Positions 8,049 to 15,292 of a DNA stretch of 27,758 bases are shown here, piece by piece. A program made the translations under genes and the position numbers. Position 1 is the stretch's first letter. Every line of letters begins with the position of its first letter. Source of the stretch: an uncultured Blautia sp. (lineage in GTDB: Bacteria > Bacillota > Clostridia > Lachnospirales > Lachnospiraceae). A model generated the notes under the pieces. It did not search any database. It had not been told where the DNA came from and was given only the letters and a program-made list of their open reading frames with translations. The stretch is taken from positions 1 through 27,758 of the forward strand of contig UQMI01000045.1 of the NCBI GenBank assembly GCA_900542045.1, read 5' to 3'.

Positions 8049-8373
8049 TGTATTTTAATCGAAGAAATTAAATATTTATATAATGTTTAGATCGGTTTAA
8101 AAAATATTTTTCTGTCAAAAAAAGATATTTGTGATATTTAGAAGCAAATAATAAGAGATTATAGATAAAAAGTAATAATTAATAAAAATCAACAGAAAAA
8201 AATAGTAAAAATTCCGTCTTTTCAAGGGGGGAGGGGTGGTGTTATATTATAAATATCAGATAAATGACAACTAAATATTTAGAAATGAATTCAAAAAACG
8301 GTTTAGAGACAGGATGATTTTGATTTAAAAATCATGCACTTGATCCAATGAACAGGAAGGAGCAGAGAAGAAG
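8049..8373 (+). promoter_or_regulatory. AT-rich control region and leader of the sugar operon
   Basis: No gene was seen in this stretch. A weak promoter candidate is TTTTCA (8219-8224) with TATATT (8243-8248), 18 bp apart, with a G-rich spacer. The perfect palindrome CTAAATATTTAG (8271-8282) follows and shares the TAAAT/ATTTA half-sites of the regulator's own operator. AAACGGTTT (8296-8304) is a second LacI-like small palindrome. A hairpin of ATGATTTT (8314-8321) with AAAATCAT (8328-8335) lies in the leader. AAGGAG at 8357-8362 precedes the first gene. Confidence 0.4.
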
Positions 8374-9708
8374 ATGTATAAAGCAAAATTACAGCCGGTC
8401 TACTTTGCGGAGCGGAATGAACGGGAGGCCCGGGAGTATGAGCAGCAGATGGGCTATCTTCAGGAGCTTTACGGAGATGTGGCGGAATTTCTGCCCTCTG
8501 TGGAACTGGGGGAAGAAATGGGCGATGCCGATGCGGTGGTGTTTCCCCAGATGATCTTTGCGGCGTTTCGCCATGATGCTGTTTTTCAGAAGATGGAACT
8601 GCCCATTGTGGTGCTGACATCGAAATACGGAACCGTGGAAATGTGGGATTGGGAGATCGTTACTTATCTGCGGGATCTGGGGTGTACCGTGTTTTCTCCG
8701 TATCAGGTTGAACTGGGCAAAGTGATCCTTCGAGGGTTGGCCGTGAAAAGCAGACTGGCCCATGGGGCCAGGTTCCTGATGTTCCAGGATACACCCGGGG
8801 AAGGGATGCAGGCCAATATCTTCAAGAGATTCTATTGGTGGGAAAAACAGAGTACCGAGAAAATCGAAGAATTCTTCGGATGTCAGATCATTTACCGCAG
8901 CTGGAAGGAGCTTAATGAACAGGCGAGAGCCATTTCCGAAGAGGAGGCGAAACAGGTGTCCGCAGACTGGAATATCCGGCAGGAAGGTGTCTGTGAGAGA
9001 GCGTTCCTGAAAGCAGTGAAGATCTACATAGCAGTCAAAGCCGTGATCGAAGAGCTGGGCGGTGTGGAAGGAGTGGGAGCCAACTGTCTGAATGAATCTT
9101 TCCACTGTGATACCACCCCCTGTCTGGCCTGGAATATGCTGTTTGAACGGGACAATATCATGTGGGCCTGCGAAGGAGATACATTGACCATGCTGTCCAC
9201 TTATATTTTGTATCGTTCTCTGGAGAAGCCGGTGATGATGACCAATCTGTATCCATTTCTGGTGGGAATGGCAGCGCTGGCCCATGAGAAGATCGATCAT
9301 TTTCCCGATGTGGAGGATTCGGATAACTGTGCGCTGGGTGTGCACTGCGGATATTTCGGATTTGTGCCGAGACAATTCTGTGAATCCTGGACCCTGCGGC
9401 CCAAGGTTCTGGAGATTGTAAATGAGGATGCCACCATGGTGGATGCCAGATTCCCTTTGGGAGATGTGACCCTGGCCAAGATCTACCCTGGTTTTCAGAA
9501 ACTCAGTATCATTCCTGGAAAGCTGGAACAGTACGTGCAGTACGAGGGTTCCGACTGCAGAAATGGTGCTTTGATCCGGTATCACGATGGGCATAAGGTG
9601 ATGGATGCGCTCTGCTCCCACCATTCGCTGATCATCAGCGGAAATGTGAAAACAGAACTGCTGCAGCTGGCGAAAATTTTCCACTGGGAGGCCATGGATC
9701 TGTCCTGA
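8374..9708 (+). CDS. L-fucose/L-arabinose isomerase-family protein
   Basis: A 444-residue cytoplasmic protein that resembles the FucI/AraA sugar-isomerase superfamily in layout: an N-terminal Rossmann-like half (VELGEEMGDADAVVFPQM, PIVVLTSKYGTVEMW) and a C-terminal half with acidic and histidine-rich segments (NCLNESFHCDTTPCLAW, CALGVHCGYFG) where metal ligands would lie. It is shorter than typical AraA (about 500) and FucI (about 590). In the family these enzymes convert aldoses to ketoses with Mn2+; the actual substrate here cannot be read. It is the first gene of the LacI-controlled operon. No kinase or aldolase follows, which is unusual for a fucose or arabinose route, so a different or moonlighting reaction is possible. 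Confidence 0.65.
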   Translation: MYKAKLQPVYFAERNEREAREYEQQMGYLQELYGDVAEFLPSVELGEEMGDADAVVFPQMIFAAFRHDAVFQKMELPIVVLTSKYGTVEMWDWEIVTYLRDLGCTVFSPYQVELGKVILRGLAVKSRLAHGARFLMFQDTPGEGMQANIFKRFYWWEKQSTEKIEEFFGCQIIYRSWKELNEQARAISEEEAKQVSADWNIRQEGVCERAFLKAVKIYIAVKAVIEELGGVEGVGANCLNESFHCDTTPCLAWNMLFERDNIMWACEGDTLTMLSTYILYRSLEKPVMMTNLYPFLVGMAALAHEKIDHFPDVEDSDNCALGVHCGYFGFVPRQFCESWTLRPKVLEIVNEDATMVDARFPLGDVTLAKIYPGFQKLSIIPGKLEQYVQYEGSDCRNGALIRYHDGHKVMDALCSHHSLIISGNVKTELLQLAKIFHWEAMDLS

Positions 9709-9718
9709 TACCGTTCGT

Positions 9719-9757
9719 TATAGGCGCAGCAAGTGCGCCGGGAAGGAGGAAAGAGAA
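9719..9757 (+). repeat. Hairpin-plus-Shine-Dalgarno cassette, copy A
   Basis: GGCGCA (9723-9728) pairs with TGCGCC (9734-9739) around GCAAG, followed four bases later by AAGGAGGA (9743-9750) and the ATG of VOC protein 1. Two more copies with the same layout occur at 12841-12886 and 12895-12940. Confidence 0.85.
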
Positions 9758-10216
9758 ATGCAGGGGATTTTAGGAGACTGCAAACTGAATCATGTGTGTA
9801 TTGTAACCCGTGATCTGGAGAAAACAAAAAACAATTACGCCAGGCTGACCGGAATGGCGGCGCCGGAGACCATCGTCAATGAGGATTATGCAAATATGCA
9901 TACCTGGTTTAAGGATCTGGATGCTTCCCGCAGCGGTCTGGAACAGTGTACCTTCGCTGCAGAAGGAGGCAACGTGGAGTTGATCATGCCAAATACCGGC
10001 CCATCGGCCTGGAATGAATATCTGGATGCCCATGGGGAAGGGCTGCATCATCTGTGTTTCGAGGTGAAGGAACTGGACGCGGTTGTGGCCAGATGTGAAG
10101 AAAACGGCATGAAGAAGATCCAGACCGGAGATTTTCCGGGCGGACATTATGCCTATGTGGATGCCACAGGATTTGTGGGAACTTATCTGGAATTGCTGGA
10201 ATTTCTTCCAGAATAA
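9758..10216 (+). CDS. VOC-superfamily protein 1 (glyoxalase/epimerase-like)
   Basis: A 152-residue single-domain-pair protein of the vicinal oxygen chelate superfamily. Two beta-alpha-beta-beta-beta modules are visible, and the four expected metal ligands are present: H12 (LNHVCIV), E74 (GNVELIM), H98 (GLHHLCF) and E145 (TYLELLE). This H-E-H-E set matches E. coli glyoxalase I and methylmalonyl-CoA epimerase. Members catalyse isomerisation, epimerisation or lyase steps through metal-stabilised enolates. The gene has the hairpin-Shine-Dalgarno cassette directly upstream. It is paralogous to VOC protein 2 in the same operon, sharing LDAHGE and LHH motifs. The substrate is unknown and is probably an intermediate of the sugar pathway. 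Confidence 0.85.
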   Translation: MQGILGDCKLNHVCIVTRDLEKTKNNYARLTGMAAPETIVNEDYANMHTWFKDLDASRSGLEQCTFAAEGGNVELIMPNTGPSAWNEYLDAHGEGLHHLCFEVKELDAVVARCEENGMKKIQTGDFPGGHYAYVDATGFVGTYLELLEFLPE

Positions 10217-10246
10217 CAGGATGCTGGAACAGGAGAAGGAGGGACT

Positions 10247-11746
10247 ATGGAAAAAGAGAGACTGCTTTACTGCGAATCCATCTATAAAAGCTTTGGAGAG
10301 ACAAAGGCGCTGGTGGATGTCAGTATCGAAGTGAACAGAGGGGATATCCGGGGACTGATCGGGGAAAACGGTTCCGGGAAATCCACCCTTTCTTCCATTG
10401 TTGCAGGGGTACAGCCCATGGACAGTGGAAAAATGGAGTTTAAAGGAGAGGCATATCTGCCGGCCACCATGGTGGATGCCCAGTCCAAAGGCGTCAGTAT
10501 GGTGGTGCAGGAATCGGGAAGTGTGTTAGGGATATCCGTGGCAGCCAATATTTTCCTGGGTAAGGAAGAACATTTTGCAAAAATGGGACTGCTGCAGACA
10601 AAGAAAATGAATCAGGCAGCGAAGGAAGCTCTGGAGAAGATCCATATCCAGGATATCGATCCCACTGCCATGATGGACAGCCTGAATTTTGAAGACCGGA
10701 AACTGGTGGAAATCGCCCGGGCCATGTATGAGTCGCCGGAGCTGCTGATCATCGATGAAACCACCACCGCATTATCGGAGAAAGGCAGAAAAATTGTCTA
10801 TGACATTATGCGGGATATGGCGGCGAAAAACAAAGCGGTGCTGTTTATTTCCCATGATCTGGATGAATTGATGAGCATTTGCAATGCCATCACAGTGCTC
10901 CGGGATGGAATCCTGATCGATACCCTGACCCAGGAGGAAATGGAGATCAACCGGATGCGGGAGCTGATGGTGGGCCGTGAGCTGTCCGGTTCTTATTATC
11001 GGGCGGATTATGATGGCAGCCATGGAGACAAGGTCGTATTGCGGGCAGAAAATGTCACCCTTCATGATCAGGTGGAAAATGTAAGTCTGGAACTCCACGA
11101 AGGGGAGATCCTGGGGATCGGCGGTCTGACAGAGTGCGGGATGCATGAACTGGGGAAAGCTTTCTACGGAGCAGAACATCTCCTCACCGGAAAGATCACC
11201 TGCGCAGACGGCACAGAAATCAAAAATCCCAGAGTGGCCATGGATCAGGGAATCGGATACGTGTCCAAGAACCGGGATGTGGAGGCGCTGATACTGGATG
11301 CATCCATTCAGGATAATATTGTGATTCCATCCTTTAAGAAGCTGGCCAGACACGGACTGATCTCCCGGAAGAGCGAACGCAGTCTGGCAGAAAAAGCGAT
11401 CAGGGATATGAGTGTGAAATGCACTTCCGGAGCCCAGAATGTCAACGATCTTTCCGGCGGAAATAAGCAGAAGGTGGTATTTGCCAAATGGCTGGCCAAT
11501 GACACCCAGATTTATATTCTGGACTGTCCCACCCGTGGAATTGATATCGGAGTAAAGGCCGCGATGTACGATCTGATGTATCAGTTAAAGAAAGAAGGAA
11601 AATCCATTCTTATGATATCGGAAGAACTCCCGGAGCTGATCGGTATGAGCGACCGGGTGGTGATCATGAAAGACGGCGTGATCAGCGGGGAATTCAAGCG
11701 GGAAGAGGAACTCAGCGAACAGAAACTGATCCACTGTATTATTTGA
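10247..11746 (+). CDS. Sugar ABC importer ATP-binding protein (RbsA/MglA type)
   Basis: A 499-residue protein with two fused nucleotide-binding domains, the usual form for carbohydrate uptake type 2 importers. Domain 1 has Walker A GENGSGKST (39-47) and Walker B LLIIDE (166-171), but an altered signature, LNFED (146-150). Domain 2 lacks a Walker A (GIGGLTECG near 290-298) and has C427 where the catalytic glutamate is expected, yet keeps LSGGNKQK (402-409). In an ABC sandwich this leaves one competent ATP site (domain 1 Walker plus domain 2 signature) and one degenerate site. GAAGGAGGGACT precedes the start. It acts on the inner membrane face with the two permeases. Confidence 0.93.
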   Translation: MEKERLLYCESIYKSFGETKALVDVSIEVNRGDIRGLIGENGSGKSTLSSIVAGVQPMDSGKMEFKGEAYLPATMVDAQSKGVSMVVQESGSVLGISVAANIFLGKEEHFAKMGLLQTKKMNQAAKEALEKIHIQDIDPTAMMDSLNFEDRKLVEIARAMYESPELLIIDETTTALSEKGRKIVYDIMRDMAAKNKAVLFISHDLDELMSICNAITVLRDGILIDTLTQEEMEINRMRELMVGRELSGSYYRADYDGSHGDKVVLRAENVTLHDQVENVSLELHEGEILGIGGLTECGMHELGKAFYGAEHLLTGKITCADGTEIKNPRVAMDQGIGYVSKNRDVEALILDASIQDNIVIPSFKKLARHGLISRKSERSLAEKAIRDMSVKCTSGAQNVNDLSGGNKQKVVFAKWLANDTQIYILDCPTRGIDIGVKAAMYDLMYQLKKEGKSILMISEELPELIGMSDRVVIMKDGVISGEFKREEELSEQKLIHCII

Positions 11747-11791
11747 TCTTACAGGGGATGGACAGCCTGATATATGACAGAGGAATACAAT

Positions 11792-12757
11792 ATGAATGCA
11801 AAAAGTATAGAGATAGAAGGAAAGAAAAAAATACATTTACAGCGGGAATACGTGGTTCCCATTGTGGCCTTCCTGGCCACCCTGGTGCTGTTTGTGGTGG
11901 TGACAGGAGGCAGCTTTATCGCTCCCTCCAATCTGGTGAACATTGCCAATATTGCCTTTCCCACCATGATCGCATCCCTGGGAGCCGTGTTTATCTATGC
12001 CCATGGAGGAATTGATTTCTCCCTGGGAGCTGTACAGGGAATGTCCATGCTGACCATAGCCCTGGTACTGAATGGGAAAATGGACAATCTGGTACTGGCT
12101 CTGGTGGTGGGGGTGGTGACCAGTCTGATCTTTGGCGTATTGCTGGCGGTGCTTCGTACTGCCCTTCGATTGCCGGCTCTGATTGCTTCTCTGTGTGTAC
12201 AGTCCATTGCCACAGGAATCCTGCAGGCGGTGACCATGACCCGTTCCGTGACCTTGCCCATTGGTGTGGCAAGTCTGGATCAGGTGGGGATCAAACTGAC
12301 TATACTGATCCTTCTGGTGATCATGACCATAGTGATCTTTGAATTTACCAAGATCGGCAAAGGAAATAAAGCCATGGGAGCCAATATAGTGGCCTGTGGG
12401 CTGATGGGCGTCAATACAGTAGCAATGATCTTTTTCGCCCATCTGCTGACCAATTTTGCCGTGGGAATATCTGCAATCTTCTCGGCATCTCAGATCAGCC
12501 AGGTGGTGGCTACCAGCGGGTTCGGCCTGGAAATGGATGTACTGGTGGCGGCGGTAATCGGCGGCATGTCGCTAAACGGAGGGACACGTTCCACGATCCT
12601 GAATATCCTGGTGGGTTCGGTGATCGTAGCCATGCTGACCAACGGATTTTCCCTGTGGGGCATCAATCCCAATGTCATTATGGGAATCAAGGGACTGATC
12701 TTCCTGGTGGTATTGTTCTTCACCAGAGACCGGAACAAAAATGCGATCATCGAGTGA
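11792..12757 (+). CDS. Sugar ABC importer permease 1 (RbsC-like)
   Basis: A 321-residue membrane permease of the BPD_transp_2 (RbsC/YjfF) type with about 8-10 helices. Typical segments are FPTMIASLGAVFIYAHGGID near residue 50 and VVAAVIGGMSLNGGTRST-like sequence near 255. The internal ATG at 11792 is preferred to 11774 because AGAGGAA sits six bases before it and the earlier ATG lacks a clear site. It follows the ATPase gene by about 45 bases. A second, divergent permease is encoded after the binding protein, so the channel is probably a heterodimer. Confidence 0.9.
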   Translation: MNAKSIEIEGKKKIHLQREYVVPIVAFLATLVLFVVVTGGSFIAPSNLVNIANIAFPTMIASLGAVFIYAHGGIDFSLGAVQGMSMLTIALVLNGKMDNLVLALVVGVVTSLIFGVLLAVLRTALRLPALIASLCVQSIATGILQAVTMTRSVTLPIGVASLDQVGIKLTILILLVIMTIVIFEFTKIGKGNKAMGANIVACGLMGVNTVAMIFFAHLLTNFAVGISAIFSASQISQVVATSGFGLEMDVLVAAVIGGMSLNGGTRSTILNILVGSVIVAMLTNGFSLWGINPNVIMGIKGLIFLVVLFFTRDRNKNAIIE

Positions 12758-12840
12758 TCCGGCAGTTGTATGGAAATTTAAGATGGATGCGGGGAAAAAG
12801 AAAAGCCCCGATCACATAAACAACACAGGGCCTGGGAAAA

Positions 12841-12886
12841 GGGGGTACCTGTATAGGCGCAGCAAAGTGCGCCAGAAAGGAGGAAA
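12841..12886 (+). repeat. Hairpin-plus-Shine-Dalgarno cassette, copy B (orphan)
   Basis: GGCGCA (12856-12861) and TGCGCC (12868-12873) flank GCAAAG, then AAAGGAGGAAA at 12876-12886. No start codon follows within usable distance. It is a direct repeat of copy C, preceded by the same GGGGGT and CCTGTAT sequence. Confidence 0.85.
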
Positions 12887-12894
12887 CCCCACAA

Positions 12895-12940
12895 GGGGGT
12901 AACCTGTATGGGCGCAGCGAGTGCGCCGGAAAGGAGGAAA
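12895..12940 (+). repeat. Hairpin-plus-Shine-Dalgarno cassette, copy C
   Basis: GGCGCA (12911-12916) and TGCGCC (12922-12927) flank GCGAG, then AAGGAGGAAA (12931-12940) ends one base before the ATG of the binding protein at 12942. It is aligned with copy B over 46 bases with only small differences, all outside the stem arms. Confidence 0.88.
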
Positions 12941-12941
12941 T

Positions 12942-14129
12942 ATGAAGAGATTATTGGCGATGTTACTGGTGGGGACTATGGTATTTGGCAGTCTGGCAGG
13001 CTGCGGCGGATCTGAGGGAAGCAGCGATGGCAGCGCGGCGGGAAGCGACAGCTCTTCCGAAACCACTGCAGATGTGCCGGAGGAAGCGAAAACCTACGGA
13101 GAAGACGAAACGCTGCAGATTGCTTATATCGGCTGGGGATTTGCCGATGAGACGGCTTTGATGTACACCAAGAGTTTTGACATGGTATCAGAAAACTTTA
13201 ATGTGGAATATACGCTGTCCGATGCCTGGGGCAACTCTACCAGTGCAGAGGATGTGGTAGAAGTACTTCCTTCCCTGATCGAGGCCGGCGCCCAGGCGGT
13301 GATCGTGCATTCCATGAGCGCCAGAATTGTGGAAATCTGCAATGAAGCGGGGGTGTATTTCACTCTGTCCGGTGAAGTGATCCTGGATGAAGAACTGCAG
13401 GCTATGTGTGATGCTTCTCCTTATTATGTGGGAACCGTTGCCCTGGCAGATTATGACGGCGGTTATGCGCTGGGAGAATATCTGGCCAATGACGGATGTG
13501 AAAATGTGGCGTATCTTCGGGAATCCACCAGAAATCTGGAAGAAAATCGCCTGCAGGGCGCGACCACAGCCCTGGATGAATATGGTGTAACCATGGTAGG
13601 TGAGTATTGCGGCAGAGAAGATGCCCAGGCCCTTCGTGATTTTGTAGCCAGCAATCCGGATCTGGACGGCGTAATTATTTCCAACGGAACCAACGGCAAA
13701 CTGGATACCGCTGCGCAGACTTTAGAAAGCCTTGGGGTGCAGAACGATATCGATCTGGTAAGTATTTGTTCTCCGGTGGGACACGAAGCGTATTTTGAGA
13801 ATGGAACCGTAAATATGATCATGGCCGGGGAAGGTTTTGAGCCGATGATCTGCTCCATGCTTCTGGTAAACGCCATGAGAGGAAACCGCATTGATGAAGA
13901 GCCGTTCCTGGATTATGTATCTTATTTCCCCATTGAAGATGCATCTGAGATTGCTACCTATTCCACTTATTTTTCCAGTGAAAGTGAATTGCTTCCGGTG
14001 ACTGCTGAGCAGCTGACCAATGACTGGCTGAAAGAGAACAATCCGGATCTGAATAACGAATGGATCAGCAACTGGCTGGATACCGAGTATAATCTGGATG
14101 CCATTGTGGCTGCCCATGAAAATGCATAA
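12942..14129 (+). CDS. Sugar ABC importer substrate-binding lipoprotein
   Basis: A 395-residue extracytoplasmic receptor anchored by lipid. MKRLLAMLLVGTMVFGSLAG is the signal, with lipobox LAGC and lipidated C21, followed by a Gly/Ser-rich linker to about residue 45. The body has the two-lobed periplasmic-binding type I pattern (IEAGAQAVIVHSMSARIVEI, NPDLDGVIISNGTNGKLDTA), related to the ribose/galactose receptors. The ATG at 12942 is chosen over an in-frame start at 12921 because the cassette ribosome site precedes it and it restores a proper signal peptide. It sits between the two permease genes, an uncommon order. The ligand is probably a beta-galactoside, given the downstream GH2 enzyme. 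Confidence 0.92.
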   Translation: MKRLLAMLLVGTMVFGSLAGCGGSEGSSDGSAAGSDSSSETTADVPEEAKTYGEDETLQIAYIGWGFADETALMYTKSFDMVSENFNVEYTLSDAWGNSTSAEDVVEVLPSLIEAGAQAVIVHSMSARIVEICNEAGVYFTLSGEVILDEELQAMCDASPYYVGTVALADYDGGYALGEYLANDGCENVAYLRESTRNLEENRLQGATTALDEYGVTMVGEYCGREDAQALRDFVASNPDLDGVIISNGTNGKLDTAAQTLESLGVQNDIDLVSICSPVGHEAYFENGTVNMIMAGEGFEPMICSMLLVNAMRGNRIDEEPFLDYVSYFPIEDASEIATYSTYFSSESELLPVTAEQLTNDWLKENNPDLNNEWISNWLDTEYNLDAIVAAHENA

Positions 14130-14168
14130 AGACAGATTATTAGGAAAAAACAGGATTACCGGATGATC

Positions 14169-14188
14169 CGTTACCGCCAACAGTAACG
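14169..14188 (+). other. Small intercistronic hairpin
   Basis: CGTTAC (14169-14174) pairs with GTAACG (14183-14188) around eight bases. It lies just upstream of a stronger hairpin and may act with it at the 3' end of the binding-protein message. Confidence 0.4.
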
Positions 14189-14203
14189 ATGATTTGCAAA
14201 CCG

Positions 14204-14232
14204 GGCAGGAGGCTTATGGCAGTCCTCCTGCC
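14204..14232 (+). other. Strong hairpin between binding protein and permease 2
   Basis: A perfect 9-bp stem GGCAGGAGG/CCTCCTGCC (14204-14212, 14224-14232) has an 11-base loop, with two further C-G pairs possible after a mismatch. No T-run follows. Such hairpins after binding-protein genes often protect upstream message from 3' decay and lower expression of downstream permeases. It also locks up an AGGAGG sequence. Confidence 0.65.
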
Positions 14233-14274
14233 GGGAAATCCGGATAAGAAGAAATAAGAATGGAGAAGGAGCAT

Positions 14275-15288
14275 ATGAAAAAAAGCAGCGCAAAAATTCT
14301 TGTGTCAAATATTATAAAATCTCTGCTGCTGCCGGTCATAGTGTATTTGATTTTTGTAATCCTGACAGGAGGAAAATTCGGGACGGCGGCGACTATGGTT
14401 ACCATGCTGCGAAACGCCTGCCAGTCTATCATACTGGCCTGGGGTACCATGCTGGTGGTTGCTACCGGTATGTGGGATTTCTCGGCGGGGGCCCAGCTGT
14501 ATCTCAGCGCCCTGATCGCAATTCCCATTATTACCAGTCTGAATATGAATCCGGTGGGAATGATCCTGGTGCTGCTGGTGATCAGTCTGCTGATGCGTGT
14601 GGCAGTGGCCGTAATTTATCAGGTGGTGCATGTGAAGTCCATGGTGACAACTCTGGCTTTGGCCATGATCTTTGAGTCCATCAGTAAATATGTGTTTGGA
14701 TCCGGATTGACCTTTCAGGTGAAATCCTGTCTGGCCATTGCCAATGCGCCCTGGTGTTTTGTGATTGTAGCAGTCATGGCCGTTTTTACCATAGTAATCT
14801 GGAAGTACACGAAATTTGCCTACCATGTGCGGGCCCTGAGCACCGGTGAAAATGTGGCCCGGGGAATTGGTCTGAATCCTGGAAGGATCCGTTTTTTTGT
14901 ATTTCTGGTGGAAGGGGTGTTCCTGGCCCTGGCCACAGCGCTGATGCTGGCCACCCGGGGATTTATCCTGCCGCCAACGAACCTGTCTTCCAACACACTG
15001 GTGTTTAACGCATTGATGGCAGTATTCATTGGTCAGGCCCTGGAACGGTATTCCAACCGGGTGATCGGTGTGGCCATTGGAACCATTGTTATGACCATGC
15101 TGAATTCCGGTCTGCTGGCCATGGGGGTAAACTCTGCATGGCAGGTAACGGTAACCGGTGTCTTTATGGCATTGTTTATCGGTTTCTCCACCAATCAGCA
15201 GAGAGTGTACCAGTATTTCGATGACAGAAGAAGAGCCAGAGAGATCAGCGCAAAATATGGGATCGCAGTGAAAGCAGAAAAGAGGTAG
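14275..15288 (+). CDS. Sugar ABC importer permease 2 (RbsC-like)
   Basis: A 337-residue permease of the same family as permease 1 but clearly divergent. About 9-10 helices are visible, with typical segments LAWGTMLVVATGMWDFSAGA near 55-74 and ALSTGENVARGIGLNPGRIR near 188-207. The C-terminal tail is basic. The start at 14275 is preferred to 14260 because GGAGAAGGAG directly precedes it. A strong hairpin separates it from the binding-protein gene, which may reduce its dose. It is expected to pair with permease 1 to form the membrane channel. Confidence 0.9.
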   Translation: MKKSSAKILVSNIIKSLLLPVIVYLIFVILTGGKFGTAATMVTMLRNACQSIILAWGTMLVVATGMWDFSAGAQLYLSALIAIPIITSLNMNPVGMILVLLVISLLMRVAVAVIYQVVHVKSMVTTLALAMIFESISKYVFGSGLTFQVKSCLAIANAPWCFVIVAVMAVFTIVIWKYTKFAYHVRALSTGENVARGIGLNPGRIRFFVFLVEGVFLALATALMLATRGFILPPTNLSSNTLVFNALMAVFIGQALERYSNRVIGVAIGTIVMTMLNSGLLAMGVNSAWQVTVTGVFMALFIGFSTNQQRVYQYFDDRRRAREISAKYGIAVKAEKR

Positions 15289-15292
15289 TACG

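Larger units (their letters stand above)
12758..12941 (+). other. Intercistronic region with duplicated hairpin-RBS cassette
   Basis: This 184-base gap before the binding-protein gene is rich in structure. It holds a CGGGG/CCCCG hairpin around 12789-12806 with no T-run and two tandem 46-base cassettes. ACCCC/GGGGGT can pair across the cassette junction. The duplicated strong Shine-Dalgarno fits a need for high binding-protein synthesis relative to the permeases. Confidence 0.6.

Noticed and set aside
8389..9684. Long open frame on the minus strand opposite the isomerase-like gene (431 codons)
   Set aside because: Its product is rich in His, Gln and Phe without family features, and the plus-strand gene has a ribosome site, length and neighbours that fit. 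It is a coding shadow.
12787..12810. Intrinsic terminator within the sugar operon
   Set aside because: CGGGG and CCCCG can pair, but the loop is long and no T-run follows, so transcription probably continues into the binding-protein gene.
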